Shown here: one piece after another, positions 37,620-45,069 of the stretch
Position numbering within the stretch: position 1 is the first letter of the stretch
How the letters are laid out: the number at the start of each line of letters is the position of its first letter
DNA from: Mongoliimonas terrestris
Lineage (GTDB): Bacteria; Pseudomonadota; Alphaproteobacteria; Rhizobiales; Pleomorphomonadaceae
Assembly: GCF_001927285.1 (NCBI RefSeq)
Contig: NZ_MSIG01000007.1
Location: forward strand, 62,001 to 126,000
DNA length: 64,000 nt
Reading direction: 5' to 3'
Program-made: the position numbers and the translations under genes
The notes under the pieces: generated by a model
What the model saw: the letters and a program-made list of their open reading frames with translations, nothing else
What the model was told of the DNA's origin: nothing
Databases searched by the model: none

Positions 37620-38120
37620 CGTGCTCTCCTCCAGGTGCCGCCGGATCCTCCCGCTTGGGCCGGCGGTCGTCCGGTCCGCCACGCTTGCCGGCCGGCCCGC
37701 GACCCTCCGTCGCTGGCCGGCGCTCCACGTCGGGACCGGTTCTTCTCGCAGTGCACTCTACAGGCCCTGTCGTCCGGCCAGGAACCCGGCCAAAAGTCGC
37801 GGGTCGATTGTCGGCGACGAGGCAAAAGACGGCGGAAACCCGGGCTCCTATCGGCGGTCCCAAGTTCTTCTGAAGCAAGGTTCAGAAAATCCTGGTGGGT
37901 GATGCGCCGCCCGATCGGGCAACACTTCGGCCCAACGGTCCGCGAACAGGACGGGGGCCGGGATCCGCACAAGGTCGTATGGTGCCGGCTTGGCAGGTCA
38001 CCCAAGATCATCGCAGTGCAGCATGACCGGGGCGGCAACACCCCGCCCGGCACTGAACCCCGGCAGAGGCGCGCCACCTGAACGAGCGCGACCGGCCAAG
38101 ACCTGAGGAAAGGAAACGAC
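37620..38120. promoter_or_regulatory. Divergent ecm/ccr promoter region
   Basis: 501 bp with no gene. The decamer TCGCAGTGCA occurs twice on the plus strand, at 37747-37756 (~130 bp from the ecm start) and 38011-38020 (~100 bp from the ccr start). This placement is what would be expected for shared regulator sites of the ethylmalonyl-CoA pathway genes. No matching known regulator motif is claimed. Confidence 0.5.
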
Positions 38121-39404
38121 ATGACCGCGGTGCAACCCAAGCCCGTCGAACCGCCGCTCAAGGACCTCTACGACGTTGGCGAGATCCCGCCGCTCGGCCA
38201 CGTGCCGTCGAAGATGTGGGCATGGGCCATCCGCAAGGAGCGGCACGGCCCGCCCGAGACCGCCATGCAGCTCGAAGTCGTCCCCACCTGGGAGATCGAC
38301 TCGAACGAGGTGCTGGTGCTCGTGATGGCCGCCGGCATCAACTACAACGGCGTCTGGGCCTCGCTCGGCAAGCCGATCTCGCCGTTCGATGGCCACAAGC
38401 AGCCCTATCACATCGCCGGATCGGACGCCTCGGGCATCGTCTGGGCAGTGGGCTCCAAGGTCACCCGCTGGAAGGTGGGCGACGAGGTGGTCGTCCACTG
38501 CAACCAGGACGCCGGCGACGACGAGGAGTGCAACGGCGGCGACCCGATGCTCTCGCCCACCCAGCGCATCTGGGGCTACGAGACCCACGACGGGTCCTTC
38601 GCCCAGTTCTGCAGGGTGCAGAGCCGCCAGCTGCTGGCCCGTCCGAAGCACCTCACCTGGGAGGAGGCGGCGAGCTACACGCTGACGCTCGCCACCGCCT
38701 ACCGCATGCTCTACGGCCATGCGCCGCACACCCTGAAGCCCGGCCAGAACGTGCTCGTGTGGGGCGCTTCCGGCGGCCTCGGCGTGTTCGCGGTGCAGAT
38801 CTGCGCGGCGGTCGGCGCCAACGCCATCGGCGTCATCTCCGACGAGAGCAAGCGCGACTACGTCATGGGCCTCGGCGCCAAGGGCGTGATCAACCGCAAG
38901 GACTTCACGTGCTGGGGCCAGCTCCCGGCCGTCGGCTCTCCGGAGTACGACACCTGGTTCGCCGAGGCGCGCAAGTTCGGCAAGGCCATCTGGGACATCA
39001 CCGGCAAGGGCAACAACGTCGACATCGTGTTCGAGCACCCGGGCGAGAGCACCTTCCCGGTGTCCTCCTTCGTGGTGAAGCGCGGTGGCATGGTGGTGTT
39101 CTGCGCCGGCACCACCGGCTTCAACATCACGTTCGACGCCCGCTACGTCTGGATGCACCAGAAGCGCATCCAGGGCTCGCACTTCGCCCACCTGAAGCAG
39201 GCGAGCGAAGCCAACCGCTTCGTGCTCGACCGGCGCGTCGACCCGTGCATGTCGGAGGTGTTCGCCTGGGATCAGATCCCGGCCGCCCACACCAAGATGT
39301 GGCGGAACGAGCATGCCCCCGGCAACATGGCCGTGCTCGTCAGCGCGCCGAAGACCGGCCTCGTCTCCTTCGAGGACGTGCTGGAGGCGAGCGCCAACCG
39401 CTGA
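38121..39404 (+). CDS. ccr: Crotonyl-CoA carboxylase/reductase
   Basis: 427 residues with an AGGAAAGGA ribosome site. A medium-chain dehydrogenase fold: NADPH loop VLVWGASGGLGVFAVQI, substrate-side INYNGVW and the family-specific HCNQDAGDDEECNGGDPM. The Glu of WGYET and the His of QGSHFAHL correspond in position to residues that hold CO2 in characterised Ccr enzymes. The enzyme reductively carboxylates crotonyl-CoA with NADPH and CO2 to ethylmalonyl-CoA, the defining step of the pathway. It is divergent from ecm and ends at a good rho-independent terminator. Confidence 0.97.
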   Translation: MTAVQPKPVEPPLKDLYDVGEIPPLGHVPSKMWAWAIRKERHGPPETAMQLEVVPTWEIDSNEVLVLVMAAGINYNGVWASLGKPISPFDGHKQPYHIAGSDASGIVWAVGSKVTRWKVGDEVVVHCNQDAGDDEECNGGDPMLSPTQRIWGYETHDGSFAQFCRVQSRQLLARPKHLTWEEAASYTLTLATAYRMLYGHAPHTLKPGQNVLVWGASGGLGVFAVQICAAVGANAIGVISDESKRDYVMGLGAKGVINRKDFTCWGQLPAVGSPEYDTWFAEARKFGKAIWDITGKGNNVDIVFEHPGESTFPVSSFVVKRGGMVVFCAGTTGFNITFDARYVWMHQKRIQGSHFAHLKQASEANRFVLDRRVDPCMSEVFAWDQIPAAHTKMWRNEHAPGNMAVLVSAPKTGLVSFEDVLEASANR

Positions 39405-39476
39405 TCGTCCCGGCCCACCGGCCGGCGATCCGCCTCCATCCGCCCGGCGCTTCGGCCGGCGATCCAGTGACCCAAG

Positions 39477-39507
39477 GGGGTGGCCCGGCAGCGGGCCGCC
39501 CTTTTTT
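39477..39507 (+). terminator. Rho-independent terminator after ccr
   Basis: GGCCCG and CGGGCC (39482-39487, 39492-39497) form the core of a hairpin with a GCAG loop. Outer GGGT/GCCC pairs extend it to about ten base pairs, and a run of six Ts (39502-39507) follows. It lies ~75 bp after the ccr stop. Confidence 0.8.
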
Positions 39508-39634
39508 CGTCAGGGGTCGCGCCCGGGTTGACCCTGCGGGTGACCGCCAGGGCGAAAGTCCTTGTCGGAATTCGGCATTGTGCGCCGGCCGCACCGCCCG
39601 TAGACGGTGTGTCCCCGTTTCCCGCGGAGACAGC

Positions 39635-40552
39635 ATGGCCCGCACCGCGTCCCCCGTCGTTCTCGCCCGTGCGGATCCGCCGCTGGTGCGCCTTGCGCCC
39701 GCGGTCTTCGTCGCCCTCTGGTCCACGGGCTTCATCGCGGCGAAGTTCGGCGCGCCCGTGGCCGGACCCTTCTCGCTGCTGGCGCTCCGCATGGTGCTGG
39801 TGGTGCCGCTCCTCGCCGGGCTGGCCGTCGCCCTGAAGGCGCCCTGGCCGCGCGGTTGGCCGGTCATCCACGCCATGGTGGCGGGCGCGCTCATCCACGG
39901 GGTCTATCTCGGCGGCATCTTCTATGCGGTCAAGCACGGCCTGCCGGCCGGACTGTCGGGTCTGGTGGTGGGTCTCCAGCCCATCCTGACCGCGCTTTTT
40001 GCCCGCGCCATGCTGGGCGAGCGGCTCGGCCGCACGAAGACGCTCGGCCTTGCCCTCGGGCTCGTCGGCCTCGCTCTCGTCTTCCTGCCAAAGCTCACCG
40101 GGGCCGGCCTTGGCGCTGGCCCGGGGGCGACCCTCGATCCGGTGGTGATGCTCGTCGCCTTCGGCGCGGTGGCGGCGATCGCCTTCGGCACCGTCTACAC
40201 CAAGTGGGCGGGCGGCGGCGCGGCCCTGGTGCCGGGCACGGCGCTGCAGTTCGTCGGCGCCGCCGTGGTGGTCACCCCCCTCGCGGCCGCCGAAGGCTTC
40301 GCCTACGTGCCGTCCCTGCAGCTTGCCCTCGTCACGGCCTGGCTGGTGGTGGTGCTCTCCATCGGGGCGGTGCTCATCATGCTCTGGCTGATGCGCCGCG
40401 GCGCCGTCTCGTCCGTCGCCTCGCTCTTCTACCTCGTCCCGCCCACCACGGCCGTGTTCGCCTGGATCGCCTTCGGCGAAACCCTCGCCCCCATCCAGAT
40501 CGCCGGCACGGTTCTGGTCGTCGTCGCCGTCCGGCTGGCCACGCGGGGCTGA
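39635..40552 (+). CDS. DMT-superfamily (EamA) transporter
   Basis: 305 residues with about ten hydrophobic helices in two EamA repeats (~14-145 and ~165-300). Typical segments are FVALWSTGFIAAKFGAPVAGPF, LSGLVVGLQPILTALFARAMLGERL and SSVASLFYLVPPTTAVFAWIAFGETL. Family members export amino acids, metabolites or drugs; the substrate is not predictable. It follows the ccr terminator and is transcribed separately, and it faces the YihY-family gene end to end with 12 bp between stops. Confidence 0.9.
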   Translation: MARTASPVVLARADPPLVRLAPAVFVALWSTGFIAAKFGAPVAGPFSLLALRMVLVVPLLAGLAVALKAPWPRGWPVIHAMVAGALIHGVYLGGIFYAVKHGLPAGLSGLVVGLQPILTALFARAMLGERLGRTKTLGLALGLVGLALVFLPKLTGAGLGAGPGATLDPVVMLVAFGAVAAIAFGTVYTKWAGGGAALVPGTALQFVGAAVVVTPLAAAEGFAYVPSLQLALVTAWLVVVLSIGAVLIMLWLMRRGAVSSVASLFYLVPPTTAVFAWIAFGETLAPIQIAGTVLVVVAVRLATRG

Positions 40553-40564
40553 TCGGCTTCTCGC

Positions 40565-41479
40565 TCAGCGCCCCGCGTCCGCCTCCGCCGGTTCCGTCGG
40601 CACCTCGCCGTGGCTTGCCAGTTGCTCCACCAGGGGCTCCATCTTCTTGTGCTCGATGCGGGCGGCGTTGATGGAGGCGCCGAAGAGCAGGATTGCGGCG
40701 ATCAGGTAGAGGAAGACGAGGGCGGTCATCACGCCGGCAAGGCCGGCATAGGTGGAGGCGTAGTTGCCGAAGTTGGAGAGGTAGGTGGCAAAGCCCACGC
40801 CGCCGAGGATCCAGGCGCTGAGGGTGATCACGACTCCGGGCAGCACCTCGCCCAGCGTCCGTCGGCCGGACGGCAGCCACATGTGGGCGATGAGGAGGGC
40901 GCCGCCGAGGATGGTGAGCGTGCCGCCCCAGCGCAGGATCGCGAAGGTGCGGCCGAACTCCTCCACGATCGGCAGTTCCACCACCACCCAGTGCCAGGCG
41001 ACGGGGGCGACGACCACGAAGATGCCGAGGGTGAGGAGGGCGAACGAGCCGATCACCACGAAGCCGATGCTCTCCAGCCGGAGAAGCACGAAGGACCGCT
41101 CCTCCAGGCAGCCGTAGGCCCGGTTGAGGCCGACGCGCAGCGCCTCCACGCCGTTCGACGCGAACCAGACGGCGAGCGCCACGCCGATGGTCAGGAGGTC
41201 GCCGCGCGGAATGAGCAGCACGCTGTTCACCTCCTTGGCGATCGGCGCCGCGATCGCCTGGGGCACGGCGGCGAAGATCAGGTCCACCACGGTCTGCGCC
41301 AGATCGGTCAGGTTGAGGAAGGACGCCACCGCCGTCAGGAAGATCAGGAACGGAAACATGGCCATCAGCGCCGTCAGCGCCACATGGCTTGCAATCGCCC
41401 AGCCGTCCGTCCTGTTGAACTGGTCGACTGCCGTCCAGAGGACTGCGATGGACTGCCGCAGCCACTTGGTCGGTGCCAT
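40565..41479 (-). CDS. YihY/BrkB-family integral membrane protein
   Basis: 304 residues with about six hydrophobic helices and the YihY/UPF0761 pattern: DGWAIASHVALTALMAMFPFLIF, LLTIGVALAVWFASNGVEALRVGLNRAYG and NYASTYAGLAGVMTALVFLYLIAAILLFGASINA. The family was once mislabelled ribonuclease BN; its function is unknown. A RIME-like element begins 20 bp upstream of its start, so its promoter may lie within or beyond that element. Confidence 0.9.
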   Translation of the reverse strand: MAPTKWLRQSIAVLWTAVDQFNRTDGWAIASHVALTALMAMFPFLIFLTAVASFLNLTDLAQTVVDLIFAAVPQAIAAPIAKEVNSVLLIPRGDLLTIGVALAVWFASNGVEALRVGLNRAYGCLEERSFVLLRLESIGFVVIGSFALLTLGIFVVVAPVAWHWVVVELPIVEEFGRTFAILRWGGTLTILGGALLIAHMWLPSGRRTLGEVLPGVVITLSAWILGGVGFATYLSNFGNYASTYAGLAGVMTALVFLYLIAAILLFGASINAARIEHKKMEPLVEQLASHGEVPTEPAEADAGR

Positions 41480-41498
41480 CGATCATCCTTTCCGGGCC

Positions 41499-41612
41499 AG
41501 AGCATTCTCCGACCGCGTTGTAAGACTTGGTCGCTCGGAGAAGGCTCCAGACTACTGAATCTGGAGCGGTATCTTGTCGGCCTGACGCTGTCGCCAGGAC
41601 GGAATGCGCTCT
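41499..41612 (+). repeat. RIME-like intergenic palindromic element, copy 2
   Basis: 114 bp starting AGAGCATTCTCCGA and ending GCGCTCT, aligned without gaps to the inverted copy at 34719-34832. Internal complementary stretches (ATTCTCCGA with TCGGAGAA, CTCCAGA with TCTGGAG) form two hairpins. It lies between the divergently transcribed YihY-family gene and mcd, 138 bp before the mcd start. Confidence 0.8.
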
Positions 41613-41750
41613 GGCGTTTCGTACGCCTTCACGCTTTCTTTGGGTCACCCGTACCAAAGATGCATTGAAGTTCTAAGTCACTTCGCAGAGCGTGCGCGCC
41701 AAATACCCCCATCCGACGACGATCATGCCGACCCTGAGGAGGAACGCAAG

Positions 41751-43427
41751 ATGAGCGCTGCAACCGATCTGACCATGGCCGTCGAGGATGCGCATCTGAC
41801 GCTGAAGCAAGCGCTGCCGGCCATCGAGGATCTCTTGGGCGCTGCCACCCAGGCCGTGGCCGGCAAGGTCACCGTGGGCGGCAAGGTGTCCGCCGAGGCC
41901 ATGGAGCGCGAGCAGCACGCCGCGCACGGCCTCGCGTGGCTGGCGACCTATGTGGAGAGCCTGCGCCAGCTCGTCTCCTATGCGGAGCGGCTGACCGAGG
42001 CGGGCGTCTACGGCGAGACCGAGCGGCTGCTGGTGGAGATCGGCGCGGCGGAGTACCTCGCCCAGATCTTCGGCGGCATCCCGATGAACCAGACCGAGTT
42101 CGTCCGCCTCAACGACCTCGGGCTCGACGCCCGCACCGTCGCCAAGGCCCGCACCGACGCGGCGGAGCGGCTGATCGCCTCCGGCAGCCATCCGGCGCTC
42201 CGGGCGGCGCTCGTGGAGACGATGAAGCGGAAGACCCCGGCGGAGATCGTCGGCAACTCCGGCCTCGACGAGACCATGGAGGCCTTCCGGGCCGAGATGC
42301 GCCGCTTCGCCGAGGAGGAGGTGCTGCCACACGCCCACGAATGGCACCTTCAGAACGCCTACATCCCCATGGAGGTGATCGCCAAGCTCGCCGATCTCGG
42401 CGTCTTCGGCCTCACCATTCCGGAGGAGTTCGGCGGCCTCGGCCTCGGCAAGGAGTCCATGTGCGTGGTCTCCGAGGAGCTGTCGCGCGCCTATATCGGC
42501 GTCGGCTCCCTCGGCACCCGGTCGGAGATCGCGGCCGAACTCATCATCTGCGGCGGCACGGCCGAGCAGAAGGCCGAGTGGCTGCCGAAGATCGCCTCCG
42601 GCGAGGTGCTGCCGACCGCCGTCTTCACCGAGCCCAACACCGGCTCCGACCTCGGCTCGCTGCGCACCCGCGCGGTGAAGGACGGCGACAGCTACGTCAT
42701 CACCGGCAACAAGACCTGGATCACCCACCCGGTGCGCGCCGACGTGATGACCGTGCTCGCCCGCACCAATCCGGACACCAGCGACTATCGCGGCCTCTCC
42801 ATGTTCCTCGCGCCGAAGCCGCGCGGCACGGACGAGACGCCCTTCCCGGCGGAGGGGATGTCCGGCGGCGAGATCGAGGTGCTCGGCTACCGCGGCATGA
42901 AGGAATACGAGATCGCCTTCGACGGCTTCAAGGTGCCGGCCGCCAACCTCCTCGGCGGCGTGGAGGGCCAGGGCTTCAAGCAGCTGATGCAGACCTTCGA
43001 GAGCGCCCGCATCCAGACGGCCGCCCGCGCGGTCGGCGTCGCCCAGTCGGCCTTCGACATCGGCCTGCAGTATGCCGAGGACCGGGTGCAGTTCGGCAAG
43101 GCGCTGATCAACTTCCCGCGGGTCGCCGACAAGCTCGCCATGATGGCGGTGGAGATCAACATCGCCCGCCAACTCACCTACTTCTCCGCCCGCCAGAAGG
43201 ACCAGGACAAGCGCTGCGACGTGGAGGCCGGCATGGCCAAGTTGCTCGGCGCCCGCGTCGCCTGGGCGGCGGCGGACAACGCCCTGCAGATCCACGGCGG
43301 CAACGGCTTCGCGCTCGAATACGCCATCAGCCGCGTCCTCTGCGACGCCCGCATCCTCAACATCTTCGAGGGCGCGGCCGAGATCCAGGCCCAGGTCATC
43401 GCCCGCCGGCTCATCGACGCCCGCTGA
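41751..43427 (+). CDS. mcd: (2S)-methylsuccinyl-CoA dehydrogenase
   Basis: 558 residues with a GAGGAGGA ribosome site. An acyl-CoA dehydrogenase fold (LGVFGLTIPEEFGGLGLG, FTEPNTGSDLGSL, GNKTWITHPVRAD, RVQFGKALINFPRVADKLA, IHGGNGFALEYAISRVL) with the catalytic Glu region FEGAAEIQAQVI. The ~150-residue N-terminal helical extension is typical of methylsuccinyl-CoA dehydrogenase and absent from ordinary acyl-CoA dehydrogenases. It oxidises methylsuccinyl-CoA to mesaconyl-CoA. With ccr and ecm in the same 8-kb stretch, it completes the pathway-specific enzymes apart from the mesaconyl-CoA hydratase and lyase steps, which are not in the window. Confidence 0.95.
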   Translation: MSAATDLTMAVEDAHLTLKQALPAIEDLLGAATQAVAGKVTVGGKVSAEAMEREQHAAHGLAWLATYVESLRQLVSYAERLTEAGVYGETERLLVEIGAAEYLAQIFGGIPMNQTEFVRLNDLGLDARTVAKARTDAAERLIASGSHPALRAALVETMKRKTPAEIVGNSGLDETMEAFRAEMRRFAEEEVLPHAHEWHLQNAYIPMEVIAKLADLGVFGLTIPEEFGGLGLGKESMCVVSEELSRAYIGVGSLGTRSEIAAELIICGGTAEQKAEWLPKIASGEVLPTAVFTEPNTGSDLGSLRTRAVKDGDSYVITGNKTWITHPVRADVMTVLARTNPDTSDYRGLSMFLAPKPRGTDETPFPAEGMSGGEIEVLGYRGMKEYEIAFDGFKVPAANLLGGVEGQGFKQLMQTFESARIQTAARAVGVAQSAFDIGLQYAEDRVQFGKALINFPRVADKLAMMAVEINIARQLTYFSARQKDQDKRCDVEAGMAKLLGARVAWAAADNALQIHGGNGFALEYAISRVLCDARILNIFEGAAEIQAQVIARRLIDAR

Positions 43428-43555
43428 CGCTCTAACGCCTGGGGAGCGGCGGTTGGGGGCGATACCCCAGCCGCCGCTTCGCGGCTTCCATGGTGCACCG
43501 CCGAACGGATCGTGCTAAGCGCTGCGGCACCGTCGTCCACAGCGGATCCAGCCCC

Positions 43556-44380
43556 ATGCGCTTCTCCGAGACCGAACTCGCCGACCTCGTGGCCATCCTC
43601 CGGGACGCCGCGCGGGTGGAGATCCTGCCGCGCTTCGCAAACCTCGCCGCCGGCGACGTGAAGGCCAAGAGCCACGCCTCCGACCTCGTGACCGTCGCCG
43701 ACGAGGCGGCCGAGCGCTTCATCGAGGCGCGGGTCCGCGACCGGTTCGGCGACGTGCTCTTCGTCGGCGAGGAGATCTTCGAGCGCGATCCGTCCGTGGT
43801 GGACCGTCTCTCGAGCGCCGCGCGGGCCGTGGTGATCGATCCGATCGACGGCACCTTCAACTACGCCAACGGCATCCCGGCCTTCGCGGTCATCGCCGCC
43901 ATCGTGGAAGGCGGCGAGACCACCGCCGGCATCCTCTACGATCCGATCCGCGACGACTGGCAGTTCGCCCTCAAGGGCCACGGCGCCTTCCTGGAAGGGC
44001 CGAAGCAGCCGCGCCGGCCGATCCGGGTCGCGGCGCCCGTGCCGCTCGATCAGATGCACGGCGCGCTCAACTGGGCCTATGTGGAAGGGCCGCTCCGCGA
44101 GCGCGTGCTGAAGGGCGCGGCCCGGCTCTGGGGCGGCTACAGCTATCGCTGTGGCGGCCAGGAGATGCGCCTCATCAACGAGGGCGGCGGCCATTTCGCC
44201 CTCTACGGCAAACTGTCGCCCTGGGATTTCGCCGGCAGCGCCCTCATTCACCGGGAGGCGGGCGGCTACTCGGCCCGCTTCGACGGGTCGGACTACCGTC
44301 CGGAACACCGGGACGGCGGCCTCCTGCTCGCCCCGGATAAGGCGACCTGGGACCTCCTGCACGACGTGCTGTTCGGCTGA
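43556..44380 (+). CDS. Inositol monophosphatase-family protein
   Basis: 274 residues from the ATG at 43556. The Mg-dependent phosphatase motifs are present: VTVADEAAERFI, FVGEEIFERD, the DPIDGT motif (VVIDPIDGTFNYANG) and the C-terminal SPWDFAGSALIHREAGG. It could act on inositol phosphate, histidinol phosphate or PAP; motif evidence alone does not separate these. It starts 128 bp after mcd and may be on the same transcript. Confidence 0.9.
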   Translation: MRFSETELADLVAILRDAARVEILPRFANLAAGDVKAKSHASDLVTVADEAAERFIEARVRDRFGDVLFVGEEIFERDPSVVDRLSSAARAVVIDPIDGTFNYANGIPAFAVIAAIVEGGETTAGILYDPIRDDWQFALKGHGAFLEGPKQPRRPIRVAAPVPLDQMHGALNWAYVEGPLRERVLKGAARLWGGYSYRCGGQEMRLINEGGGHFALYGKLSPWDFAGSALIHREAGGYSARFDGSDYRPEHRDGGLLLAPDKATWDLLHDVLFG

Positions 44381-44490
44381 TCCGCCCCGCCGCGGGCGAT
44401 CCGTCGGCCCGGCGTCGGGAGCCATCGCAGGCGCCGGACGTTTCCAACGTCAAGTGCCGTCCGCCCGCGTTCCAGAAGGACACCCGCCGC

Positions 44491-45069
44491 ATGAGCCTTG
44501 CCGAACCCGACCGTCCCGCCGCCCCGACCTCGTCCGGTGCCCCGTCCGCCGCCCCGTCCGCGACCGCGACCGACGTCCGCCGCCCGTTCGCGCCGCTTGC
44601 GCTTGCGCTCTCGCTGGCGCTCTGCTTCGCGGCGGCGGGGCTCGGCGGCGCGGTGACCGGCCCGCAGATCGACGGCTGGTACCGCACCATCGAGAAGCCC
44701 GCCTTCAACCCGCCGGACTGGATCTTCGGTCCGGTCTGGACGGCGCTCTTCATCATGATGGCGCTGGTGCTCTGGCAGATCTGGCGCACCCCGACGCCGG
44801 ACGCTGCCAAGGTCCGGCTTCGCCGGCGGGCGCTCGTCGCCTTCGTGGTTCAGCTCGTCGTCAACGTGGCCTGGTCCGCCGCCTTCTTCGGCCTGCAGTC
44901 GCCGACCGCCGGTCTCGTGGTGATTGTCGCGCTCCTTGCTTCCATCGTCTGGCTGATCCGCGCCGCCCGCCCGGTGGTGGGGCCGATGACCTGGCTGCTG
45001 GCGCCCTATCTCGCCTGGGTGTCCTTCGCCGCCGTCCTCAACCTCACCATCGTGATCCTCAATCTTTGA
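44491..45069 (+). CDS. tspO: TspO/MBR-family tryptophan-rich sensory protein
   Basis: 192 residues. After a ~33-residue Ala/Pro/Ser-rich leader come five helices with the TspO signatures WYRTIEKPAFNPPDWIFGPVWT, VNVAWSAAFFGLQSP and APYLAWVSFAAVLNL. TspO binds porphyrins and in Rhodobacter modulates tetrapyrrole and light/oxygen-dependent gene expression. Its last codons overlap the end of the convergent copper ATPase gene by 11 bp. Confidence 0.92.
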   Translation: MSLAEPDRPAAPTSSGAPSAAPSATATDVRRPFAPLALALSLALCFAAAGLGGAVTGPQIDGWYRTIEKPAFNPPDWIFGPVWTALFIMMALVLWQIWRTPTPDAAKVRLRRRALVAFVVQLVVNVAWSAAFFGLQSPTAGLVVIVALLASIVWLIRAARPVVGPMTWLLAPYLAWVSFAAVLNLTIVILNL

